From Arcuatula senhousia (lineage: Eukaryota; Mollusca; Bivalvia; Mytilida; Mytilidae), in assembly GCA_963971305.1 (NCBI GenBank), contig OZ020304.1, positions 22,465,755-22,529,754 on the forward strand: DNA of 64,000 nt, written 5' to 3'. Below the pieces are notes generated by a model, which saw only the letters and a list, made by a program, of their open reading frames with translations, made no database searches and had not been told where the DNA came from. A program made the translations under genes and the position numbers. This document shows, piece after piece, positions 12,501-24,500 of the stretch. Every line of letters starts with the position of its first letter. Position 1 is the stretch's first letter.

Positions 12501-15500
12501 AAAATATGAAATTGGCGCAAATGAAAAAATGAAATTGGCGCAAATGAAAAAATGGGATTTTCAAAAATTGGCGCAAATGTCATACGGCCACAGAAAGTAC
12601 ATGTTAGGGGTCAATAATATTTCACTACTCTATGAGTCTTAGTAACATGGCACCACCCACAAGTAATAAGGTCACCGCAACCTATATTTTACGCATGAAC
12701 ACTTTTGATCAATTCCTTGGTAAAGGTCCATATCCCAGGTAATACACATTGAGGGTCAATGATATTTCAAGAACGGGAGGGCCATCCTGTGGCTCATAGA
12801 CACATTTTCTAGTTTTATCATACATTTTCAGCAAACAAATAAAGACACAAATATACTATTTATATACTGTGACGTCAAATTTTAAAGTGAGTCTCTGGAC
12901 CTTGATATGGCATATCGGCCCACTTTTGTGCATGTGATGGTTTGATATGGCAAAAAAAGTCCCTTGACGAGATATGGCTTGTAGGTTTCTGTCTGTTACA
13001 CACTGACAAATTTATTTAAAGGTATTAAAGCTAAATGTATGATTAAATTATTTCTTACTTACATAATTAATTTTCTGAAGGCACAGGCATCCAGCCTTGT
13101 AGGCCATATCATTTTCTTCTCCCCATTTATATTAGAAAACATTGCAATATTTCTTATGAATGAGAATAATAATCTGCAGGTGATTGGAGGTACAGGCATG
13201 CAACCTTGTAGGCCAAACTATTTTCTTCTCCCCATTTATAACATTGCAATATTTATGAATGTGAATACTGTTCTGTAGGTGATTGGAGGTACAGACATGC
13301 AGCCTTGATGGCCATTTCAGCTTGTGCAGAGGGATGTCATCAACAGATGGAAGGCATGCTTAATAATATCCTAGATGCTGTGTTGCCTTTCCTTAAGGAC
13401 CCAGTAAGATATTTAAGATAGATTGTTTACTTTATTATACCAAATGTGACTCATTTTACAAGATTTGTTTGTTTGCACTTAAAGATTCCTTAGTAGCAAC
13501 ATATAATGTAATAAAATTTACTATAAAGTTCCTTGCAATAAAATTTGCTATGCCTCATGTGTGTTTTGTCTATTTAAGACTCATCAGAAGGGCTCTTGCC
13601 AAAAAAAAATAAAAAATGCCAAACACCACATAAACATGAAGATCATAGAACAATAATGCCAAAAATTCTGAATTACGATCCAACTTATTACTTAGATCAA
13701 CCTTTGACTAGGGTAGAAAGTACCTTTGGGTTTCTGACAATTTTGAAATTTACTTAGACAATTTCATAGCTTCAATTTTAGTTAACTAATTGTAGCTCAG
13801 TTTAAAGAAAAGTTAATGTTACAATAAGTGATAAATGCCTAGGCCAAACCATAAAATGTTGCAAAAAGAAATACTGGAAATAACACTTATTTTCCTTTTT
13901 AGCACCCTAGAGTAAGATATGCTGGATGTAATGCTGTAGGACAACTTTGTAGAGATTTTGGTCCACTCTTCCAAAAGAAATATCATAGCAGGGTTAGTAC
14001 AGAGAAGTATATGATAGGAAATAAAATCTTGCAAAATTTTATTAAGGGTATACATTTTTACTTTTTATACGACCGCAAAAAAATTTGCGGACGTAATATG
14101 GTATGATGTTGTCGTCGTTGTCTGTTAACTTTTTAGTGTTTCCACAATAACTTTAGTTCAAGTTATCCGATTGCGATGAAATTTGGCAATAAAGTTTCTT
14201 ACCATAGAAGGATGAATGGGATTGATTTTGGGGGTTTGCCCATTTTCCGTTTCAAAATTAGTGGCTAAAAATGCTAATTTTATGTTTGTTGCCACAATAA
14301 CTTTAGTTCTAGTTTCACATTATCAATATATTCAAAAAATAAAACCATATGAAGATTGATATTCCATACTTACTACATGTACTAATTAAAGTCAGGCATT
14401 CACTACAAAAATCTCCCTGACACTTTGACCTGGAAATCACAAAATTTTAAATCACACAGAATTATCCCCTTATAAAGTGTGCATGAATTAAATTTTCACC
14501 CCAGAAGAAAACTAAACAAATTTTATCCCCAAATTGTTATATCATGTATGTGATAGCATGTATTAGGAATTATTTTTAAAAATCTACCATGTATCACTTG
14601 CTATGAAATGATGGATGAATATGTATTTGTACTGTTGTTCTAAACTTTTACTAAACCACACATGAGATTTTTCACAGCGTCTGAAAAAATCTTATTACAA
14701 TTAATTATTCAACAATACATGTATCTAAAAATATTTTTTGAGTAAAGCAACTTTTAACATGTCCTTTTAAAAATACCCTTTACTGATGTTAATTTCTCAT
14801 GCTGATTGTATTGTAGATTGTCCCAGAGTTGCTACAGGTGATGGATGACAACCCTAACCCTCGAGTCCAGTCCCATGGTGCTGCTGCTCTTGTCAATTTT
14901 GCAGAAGAATGTCCTAAAACAGTCCTAGCTCAGTACCTTGATGTCATCCTAAATAAGATGGAACAAGTTCTCACCAGTAAATTCAAAGAGGTAAAATACC
15001 TGTTATAATTAGACATGTCCTAAAGAGTCCTAACAAAATACGTAGACGTCATCCTCAATAAGATGAAACAAGTTTTACCAGTAAATTCAAAGAGGTAAAG
15101 TACATGGAGTCTTTTTTTGGTTTTAATTATTTAATTTAATAACTGTATTTGAAAACAAGCTGTGTGCTATTTGAATCCATATTGGCATTAGTGTTAAGTG
15201 TGAAAGTAGAGCTTTTGAAGTGGCTCCAAATGAGCTTGCTCTTATTCAACTTTACAAAGAGGTTTATAACATGAATGTAAAATTGCTCTTCCCATACACA
15301 GGACAATTGCTCCTCATCCTTTACTAAGGACAAGCATAATTTATTTGACACTATCCTCATAATTGCTGTAGAGATAAGAAAATTGGTTCATATTTTTTCA
15401 ATCCTGATGAAGATAAAAAAAAAACCAGACTTTGTTGTTAGTCTGACATGTTCAATTTCTGTATTGAAATTAAGTAGGAGAATTTTTTTTTTTATTAATT

Positions 15501-18500
15501 TGGTGTAAATAGGTGTCCTTTGATCTAAAAATGTTTTGATCAATAAAGGTTAGACAGTGCTTTTAAAGCAAAATAGTGGGTTTTACAAAAGGACATAAAA
15601 TGTTTTAAAAATATCTACTGTTTTAAAATTATAACGGTTTAAGATTTGTTGACACAAAAAAAAAATGAAAGTGGAATGATGATATATTTGAATTTGATAT
15701 TGATATGAAAAATATTCATTTGCTAGATAGTATCTGACCACTTTCTCGCAGCAATTTATTTTGAGATTTCTATTATAGGGTAAACACTAGAAGTTAATAT
15801 TTGAATTTTCAGGTTTGACATATATTTTGGTCTTCAAAAAAAATATTATATGTGTGCAAGAAAAAAGCTCTATGTTAATTTCAGGCAGGTCAACTGAATT
15901 TTGATATTTTTGTCGTGTATATTAGTAATTTTTACTTGGTACACAGGTTCACTGCAGATAAACAAAAGCAATAAATTTATGGAAACATATTTTGTTCACT
16001 TCTCATATTTAATTGTAAAATAAAAAATAAAATAAGTTTTGTGTAAAGGCTGATAACAGAACATCAGACAATAAATACATATGCACACGTAGGAAATCTT
16101 GACAGCTCTTAAATTCTATATATAAACAAAGCATGGAATGATGATACTTTTAAAGTTGTTGACATTCAGATGAAAAAGATAACTTGCTAGATAGTATCTG
16201 ACCTACATGTACATGTAAATTTGCTTCACTACATGCAAGTCAGAATTAGACCATGCTTACAAAATCTGTTATGTAGTACACAGAATGAACATGAACATGC
16301 TTCTTAGGATAAGATTTTAGCACAGCTGCTAAGTACAATGACATGAAGAACCAGCAGAATCCAATAGATACTTAGAGCCTAAGCATTTAGGATGATGGAG
16401 AAGCAGTAGTTTTCACTTGTGTATTAACTTTTCAAGAATAAGAAGAAAAAGAAATATTTGGGATAGAGAAATGATGTACAACATAAAGTTTGAATATGAT
16501 GAAATATCATTCTTTGCTAGATAGTATCTGACTTCTATCCCTAGTACTATTTACTACAGAACTGAACACATGCCATGGTTGTGGTGTTTAAAATAATCAT
16601 TTTTGACCTTATATGTAGTATTTTACAGACATTGCTAAATACTTTTGATTACAAAATATAATACTGCTACAGTAAGTTTATAAACTTAAATTTTCCAATC
16701 TAGCAATTAAAGCTTTTCTGTTGGAATTTGTTTTTATCTAACCACTTCAATTTTCTTTCTTCAGCTTTTAGAGAAAGGTGTCAAGCTAGTATTAGAACAA
16801 GTAGTCACAGCCCTAGCCTCTGTAGCCGACACAGTAGAAGAGAAGTTCATACAGTATTATGATAGGTTCATGCCATGTCTGAAGTACATCATGCAAAACG
16901 CAGTGTCGAAGGAAATGAGACTGTTACGAGGGAAGACAATAGAATGTATCAGTCTGATTGGTCTGGCTGTTGGCAAGGAAAAGGTATGATGCAGGTTATC
17001 CAAATGGACCTGTGCTTTCAATTACCTAATAGAAAATTATGTCTCCACCACTTTTGTGTGGAGACTTATTGTTTTTGTCGTGTCTGTCTGTCCGTCAGCG
17101 CAACTCCTCTGAAACTACGGAACCAAATTCAACGAAACTTGATATATAGGAAGGACGCCATATGTAGCTGTGCATATAACCAGGAAATTTTGATTCTCAA
17201 ATGTTTGTGGGAGAAATGGCCCTTTGAACTTAGAAAATTGCTGAAAATCCTCATTTATCATCTTGTCAGCGCAACTCCTCTGAAACTACTAAACCTAATT
17301 CAATGAAACTTGGTATATAGGAAGGACACCATATGTAGTTTTGCATATTACCAGGAAATTTTGATCCTCAAATTTTTGTGGGAGTTATGGTCCTTTGAAC
17401 TTAGAACTTTTTTGGGAAACGGGGGGGAGACATCATTTTTGTAGACAAAAACAAACTTTAATTTCTAACATTTCTTGCTTTAAAACTCACAGAATGTAAC
17501 TTGGAAAGGTTAACTTCTACTGTATTTGATATGTGTAGGAATTTGAGGTTAGAATCAATGATTAAGAAAAGTGAGATGTCTTTAGATTATCAAAACTATT
17601 GGAAAATTATGTGTACAAGGGGACTTTCAAACTTGTGAAACACGTTACAGATATCGGTTGATATTTTACTGTAAAAAAACTTAGAAAATTATAGTTTTCT
17701 TAGTAATATAAAAATATTTCAGTTGATTCTTTTCAATCCTTTGAATACTAGTAATCCAATAAGCCATGTCTTGTTCTATCACTTCTTAAGATTTTTTTTC
17801 TTTATTTTAGTTTTTACAAGACTGTAGTGATGTGATGCAGATGTTATTGAAGACACAGACCGACCTGAGTGAAATGGAAGATGATGACCCACAGGTAGAT
17901 ACTTATCTACTGTATAATCATTTATTTTCGTGGTGATAAAATTTCATGGTTCAGAGTACAAATCTGAATTGGAGGGGGCAAATTTTTGTGGATATTTGAT
18001 TTTGATATACACTAGTCAACTAAATATTCTCAATTCATGGGGGATTTAATTTCATGGATTTCTCTTACCCACGTAATAAACGAAATTGAATCCCCCACGA
18101 ATATTTCTGCTTCTACAGTATTATGAACATTCACCGAAGTCAAAACATGATTCAATATGCAAACAAAATAACATTTAGAAACATAGTATCAATAAACCTA
18201 TAAATAGTAACATAGCATCAATACACATATTTTAATAGGAGCATAGTGTAAATTTAATTTATACATTATACAACTGTTTACTGGTAAAGAGGAATACAGT
18301 ACATTTGTTTCCACACAGTTCCTACTATTTCACGAGATGTGTAGTACTGTTTTCCAAATGACCAGTAAACAATTGTTTTATTATAATGAATCAGTAAGCC
18401 ACTCCTACTGTCCACTCTTTACAGTCTTATTTAGCCATGCTTAATACTGCCAATCATTCAAAAGCCCCATGAAAAATAATTTCAGTACTATTACCCTAGG

Positions 18501-21500
18501 GAAATAGTTTACCAAATTCAAGATGAAATGGTAAAAATGTTACCTGTATTTTATTTAGAAAAAATCTACTGAATCACAATAAATTTAGATAGTAACAATA
18601 TGCTTCATATCTTTAAAGATTTGTATTAGTTTCAGTCAATGAAATTCATGAAAATTTTCATCATATGTAATATTGATCAGTATTGATTCATTCTGTGGTT
18701 TGAAATCCCATCTTCTTCATCAGAACTTTCACAATACATAAAAAGGCATGCAATATTTTGTGTGGAAGTTGAAATTTAATTGATTTCAATTCAAATGGCA
18801 AAAATTGAAAAATTTGAAGGTTTTTTTTTAACTTTATTTTCGAATTAAAAATTTATTAGCTCCAGTGTATGGTGCTTCTGTCATTTTCTGCATAAAATTG
18901 TGACATTGTATAAGTTTTTGGGCTCTACATGTTCAGATAAATGATTTCTAATCAATTTTTAGCTCACCTGGACCGAAGGTCCATGTGAGCTATTGCCATC
19001 ACTTGGCGTCCGTCGTCGTCGTCGTCCATCGTCGCTAACTTTTCTTTGAAAATCTTCTCCTCTGAAACGACTGAAGGGATTGCTTTGAAACTTTGCACAC
19101 ATCATCTATGGGATGTCCTCTACCAAGATTGCACAAATGGTGACCGCCGTCCAAACAACATGGCCGCCGTTACTAAAAATAGACCAGGGGGGTCAGACTA
19201 CTGTTTTTGGCTTGTAAATCAAAAAGTATAAGAGATAGATGAAATCTGATGCCACGCTACTGCTTCAGCATCTAAAGCTCTACAAAAGTCTTCATTGAGT
19301 CGTAGTTGTCAGATGACCCCTTATAGGAGTTACAGCCCCTTAAAGGTGAAAAATAGCATTTTTTCATCTTTTTGGCTTATAGAATGAAAATTATGACAGA
19401 TAGAGAAAAGTTGTTGCTTGCTTAAATGTTCAGCTCATTTAGCTCTACAAAAGTCTCCATAGGGTCAAAGTTGTCAGATGACCCCTTATAGGGGTTATGG
19501 CCCCTTAAAGGTGAAAAATAGCATTTTTTCATGTTTATGGCCTATAGAATGAAAACTATGACAGATAGAGAAAAGTTGTTGCTTGCTTACATGTTCAGCT
19601 CATTTAGCTCTACAAAAGTCTCCATAGGGTCAAAGTTGTCAGATGACCCCTTATAGGGGTTACAGCCCCTAAAATAACGTTTTTTCATGTTTTTGGCCTA
19701 TGGAATGAAAACTATAGCAGATAGAGAGAAGCAGTTGCTTGCTTAAATGTTCAGTCATTTAGCTCTACAAAAGTTTTCATAGGGTCAGAGTTGTCAGATG
19801 ACGCCTTATGGGGGTTATGGCCCTTAAAATAACGTTTTTTCATGATTTGGGCCTACGGCTACAGAATGGAAACTATAGTAGATAGAGAAAATCTGTTACT
19901 TGCTTAAATGTTCAGCTCATTTAGCTCTAGAAAAGTCTTTTTAGGGTCGACATCGAGACCAGGTGAGCGATTCAGGCTCCTGGGAGCCTCTTGTTAAGAA
20001 TACTTATGACGTCAATACTGTCTTAATTAAATACCATTATGATTAAATACAACAATGAAAAAATATTGCACTGAATTTTTTGGATAAATATGTTGTGCAT
20101 TTTATGAGAACACATGATGATGTATAAAATGAGGTTAATATGATGTATAAATGAAATCATCTTTATGCTAGATAGTATCTGAATGTGTTTTCAACTCTTA
20201 TAATTAGATATCTTCTGTATAAACAGACTCCCACTTCACAATAATAATGCTGTACAGTTCATATTAACCTTTCTAGCAATTGAAACAAAAAAAAGTTTTA
20301 TAATTCTATGTAGATTTCTTACATGATATCAGCCTGGGCCAGAATGTGTAAAATTCTAGGAAAAGAATTCCAGCAATACCTACCTTTGGTAATGCCACCG
20401 GTTCTAAGAGCCGCATCACTAAAACCAGAGGTGGCATTATTAGATAGTAAGTAAATCAAAAGTATTAAGGTGGGCTTTTCTAATACCATTTTTCTAGAGG
20501 TTGCAATTTAAGTTAGTTAACATTTTGACTAAGTTGCAGCATTATTAATCGCTAGAAATGTCGAAAGTTTTAAGTACTACTTTCAACACCAGAGAAGTTA
20601 TTGTTTGTTAGAAATTTTTATTCCACCAAACCTAAAGCTGCTTTCCTTTATGCATGTATTGTATGTCACCTGCAACGTGTGGCAAAGTGACATATAGGAG
20701 TTACTTGACACTATCTGTCATCTTGCTTGTTTGTCCTGTGGCGTTACAAACATTTTTGTCACATTTTTTTCGGGCAACTACATTTCACAGCCTCTTGATA
20801 TTTGGCATGTAGCTTTCTATAGTACTTTATGATGTAAAGCCATTTTATGTCTGTAAGTCACCTACTTCCTGTTTACCAAATATTTTATGACGCTGGGGAC
20901 ATACGTCTTCCAACAAAGACCCCCATTCTAGTTAAACAAGAAATGTTGAATAAACTGATTACTATAGTCATTATCTCTTTCCAGGTGATGAAATAAAAGA
21001 CATGCAGGGAGATAATGACTGGGAGTTTGTTAACGTTGGAGAACAGGTACCACTATTTTACTACATGCTCAGATCTAAAATAGAATGTTTTCATTTACTC
21101 CAGTCTACAGTCTTCGACTTTGAATAGAAAGTCTGAAGGACAGCTAAAGAGTCATACATGTTAACAGATGTAAAACTTATTGGAGGTTCTTCAGACAAAA
21201 GTTGTGAAGGGAAAATGTGATATTGTTTAATATAATATTTCATACATGTAAAATGGCAAATTTTAAACCAAATCTGTTGCTGAGAGTAGCTCAATGGTGT
21301 GAATATGTAGAAGGATGAACATCTCTTGCGTTAGATTTTATCAAATTCAAAAATAGACCCTAATGATATGAAAGAAAACAAGCTTTAATGTATGTTAAAA
21401 TATCTTTTTCAGCAAAGCTTTGGTATCAGGACAGCTGGTTTAGAGGAGAAGACGACAGCTTGTCAGATGTTGGTGTGCTATGCCAGGGAACTTAAGGAGG

Positions 21501-24500
21501 GATTCGCAGAATATGCTGGAGAAGTTGTCAAAATCATGGTTCCCCTGCTTAAGTTTTATTTTGAAGATGGTATCCTTAAAATAAGACTAATGTTGATTGA
21601 ATGGCATGCTTAATTTGTCTCCTCAAGATGTTTCCTATAAATGAACAGTTCTTTGTATTAAATCTTCTATAAAATCTATATTAGAATATGATATTCTTCC
21701 GTAAATGACTCTTTGCAGTGTAAGATGACCAGGTTGAGATGCGAGCACGTGCAGCGATCTCACACTGGTCAATAAACCAATAATAACCGTCGGTACTGAT
21801 ATTGATCGATGATGTCGACCAATGAAATGCAATGTTACTTTAAACTTTTGGTTTTTAGAATGAAGTAACCTAAGGTTTCAGAATATAAAAACTTCATTTT
21901 TACGGAAGAAATAGGTACTTACACGCGTCCTTGGAAAACTGGCAATCATCTTTCACTCGTGATAGAATTTGTTTGGTCTTTTGACTCGTTCCGCTGCGCT
22001 TCACTCGCAAAAAGACTGAAAAATTCTATCACTCGTGAAAGATCAGCCGGTCTTTTCCAAGAACTTATGTAAGAACCTATAAATCTATTAAGATAAATCA
22101 ACATTGCAGCATTTATAGTTGAATGATTTGTAGAAAATGTTATGTCATTTGAAGATTTGTTCTGAGAGGCCAAAATTATTATACCAGAAAAAATATTAGT
22201 AATATTTAACTAACTTCAAGTCGAACAAAACATATATAGTCCTTAACATACATACTAGACATAAGAATAGCAGCCTCTGAGAGTCTTCCATACCTGTTAG
22301 AATGTGGTAAGATCAAGGGAGAGCAATACGTAGCAGAGATGTGGGATTATATCTGTCCCAACCTACTGAAGGCCGTAGAGATAGAACCAGAACAATCTGT
22401 CCTTCCGGAGCACCTGTATGCTTTGTCTAAGGTTAATAATAGCCTTCATTATTAACAGTTTATGTTTACTATAATACACATATATATAGAAATTTTAAAA
22501 GATGCATTATTTAGGAATTTCTGAAATTATAAAGAAATGCTGCATGTATATTTCTGCACCTTTTATCATACTGTTCAAAAATGTAACTGTGTTTGATGAT
22601 AAAATAGAATTAAGATGTAATACTTGTGTCAACTCTTAAATAAAGACATGTCAGACATTATTTTTATTTTTTTTTTCCTTAGAAAAAAGATTTATTGCAG
22701 ACTTTATTTTTATAACAACTGTGATCAGATTCTATAAAGATATTAGTCTTTTATCTTTCTCTTTTAATTCTTCTAGTGTATAGAAAAGCTTGGTAAAGGA
22801 TGTCTATCAAATGAAAACATGCTGGCTGTTATACAACTCTTGGAGAAACAGTTCCAGACATATTTCAAAAAACAAGAGGAGAGACATGGTAAGATTACAT
22901 ACTGAATGAAGCAAAGATGGGCCATTCAAATGTCAAGTTTGAACAGGCAGACAAAAGCACGCACTGGAAACAACAAATGTTCAATCAACAATACTAACTA
23001 AGGATGTCATGAGAATGAAATCGGGTGCTCTGGAAGGATGAGTAGCTCACGCTTGTTAAATATACAAATATCAAAATGGGTATAAAACAGTTAGTATGGT
23101 TAATCAACACACTCATTGCATTGCCAAAAATCAATACTGTGCATGTCAATTCTGGTCAAGGCAGCAAGACAAAACCTTAATGACTGATTTAAACTAGTAC
23201 ACATCTTTTGCTGTAAACTGCTGATTTATTCTGTGGTTTCATTATCATTCTTTCATGGGTATCAATTTTCTTTCTTTTCTTGAATGATCTTGACCAAGTA
23301 AATCTAATATTCCATGAATAGGAAATTAACATTGATTTGTATTGTGCAGATTTCATGAATTAAAGAATCCACTGTACCTTATTAGTATGAAAATTTTTGA
23401 AACATTTTTCCAAGAGTATAAATAATAGTACCTTCATTTGCTCATATGTCAGGGCTAACATTTTTGATATCGATATAAGAGTTGTTGCACTTCTACCTCC
23501 TGTTAACCCATTCAGTAAATTTGGTCTACTTTTATACTGTTTCCAACTTATCTGTTTAACATTTGGTAATATTTTAAAAGCAATCATAAATCAGTTAATA
23601 ATTCAGTTTAATATCTTAGAATAATTGCTTCACACTATGATTTTTCACAGAGAAAAGAAAAGATGAAGATTATGATGAGGATTTAGAGGATGATTTGTTA
23701 GATGAGGTATAGTAATTTATTTCTTTGACTATTTCAATTTAGACAAGTCTTGACTTGTATCTTGATTCAACTTTGACCTGGTTTATCAAAAAAGTAATTA
23801 AATGCTCATTAAAAGATATTGATTTTTCTTAACTTCGTGGAATTCATGGTCATTATAGAAGATGTCCATGCCCTTCAGTTAAACGTTGTCCATTAACACT
23901 TTCTAAATTTTAAAAGCAATTGACAGTACAGTTCTGAAATTTTTTCAGTTGCTTTGCAGCATGTCATATTGTAAATATTAAAATTTTCTGTGCATATTTG
24001 TGAAATATTTTTGGGGAAAACTAATTTTTATACTGTTTAGAAAATTATAGATTTTAAGAATTTAGACTTAAAGAAAACTAAAACTAAAATACTATTAAAG
24101 TTCAGTTTTGCAATTTGTGTTGATGTGCATATTAAATTTTTTTTAAAATTAGATTTTCTGCCGATCGCATCCTTTCTGACTTTTTTGAAGTATTCTAGTT
24201 CATTAAAGGCATATGTAGAAGAAATGAAGATTAATTATGTTAATATGGAATTTTGATTAATTTTCTCTTACTTTTGCAGGATGATGCAGATACTTACATT
24301 CTCAGTAAAGTCTCTGACATTCTTCATTCAATTTTCGGCACACACCATGAAGAGTTTCTTCCCTTGTTTGAACAGCTTCTCCCTTTTGCTGTGAAATTGA
24401 TTGTAAGTAGACATAGTTCAAAATTATTTGGATTTTATATTGACATGATTGAGGTCTAGAGTTTGACATTAGTTTGAAATTATTCTAATGTTTTCAAACC

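Larger units (their letters stand above)
11089..12579 (-). mobile_element. Mutator-like (MULE) DNA transposon, FLYWCH type, internally shortened
   Basis: Bounded by inverted arrays of CATTTGCGCCAATT: four units at 11089-11170 and four inverted units at 12487-12579. Between them, on the - strand, lies a two-exon transposase gene with a FLYWCH zinc finger and the front part of a MULE catalytic domain. Length 1.5 kb. No 8-10 bp target duplication was clear. It interrupts the tandem-monomer array of intron 8. Confidence 0.8.

Noticed and set aside
11089..12579. CRISPR-like spaced repeats (CATTTGCGCCAATT)
   Set aside because: Eukaryotic context; the units are inverted between two transposon ends and spacers are T or A runs.
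15720..15740. 18S rRNA as snoRNA target (AGATACCGTC region)
   Set aside because: Pairing needs a mismatch and a wobble and would use the D box itself; the LSU site pairs 11 consecutive bases.
16875..17306. 143-codon frame overlapping IPO5 exon 12
   Set aside because: Different frame from the conserved importin reading, and it runs on into the 17.0-kb repeat.
22308..22320. Donor site GGTAAG after LLEC in IPO5 exon 17
   Set aside because: Reading through keeps similarity to importin-5, while stopping there would drop 41 conserved-position residues.
22570..22670. Possible C/D snoRNA in IPO5 intron 17 (TTTGATGATAAA)
   Set aside because: C-box-like word present, but no D box at a sensible distance and no terminal stem.
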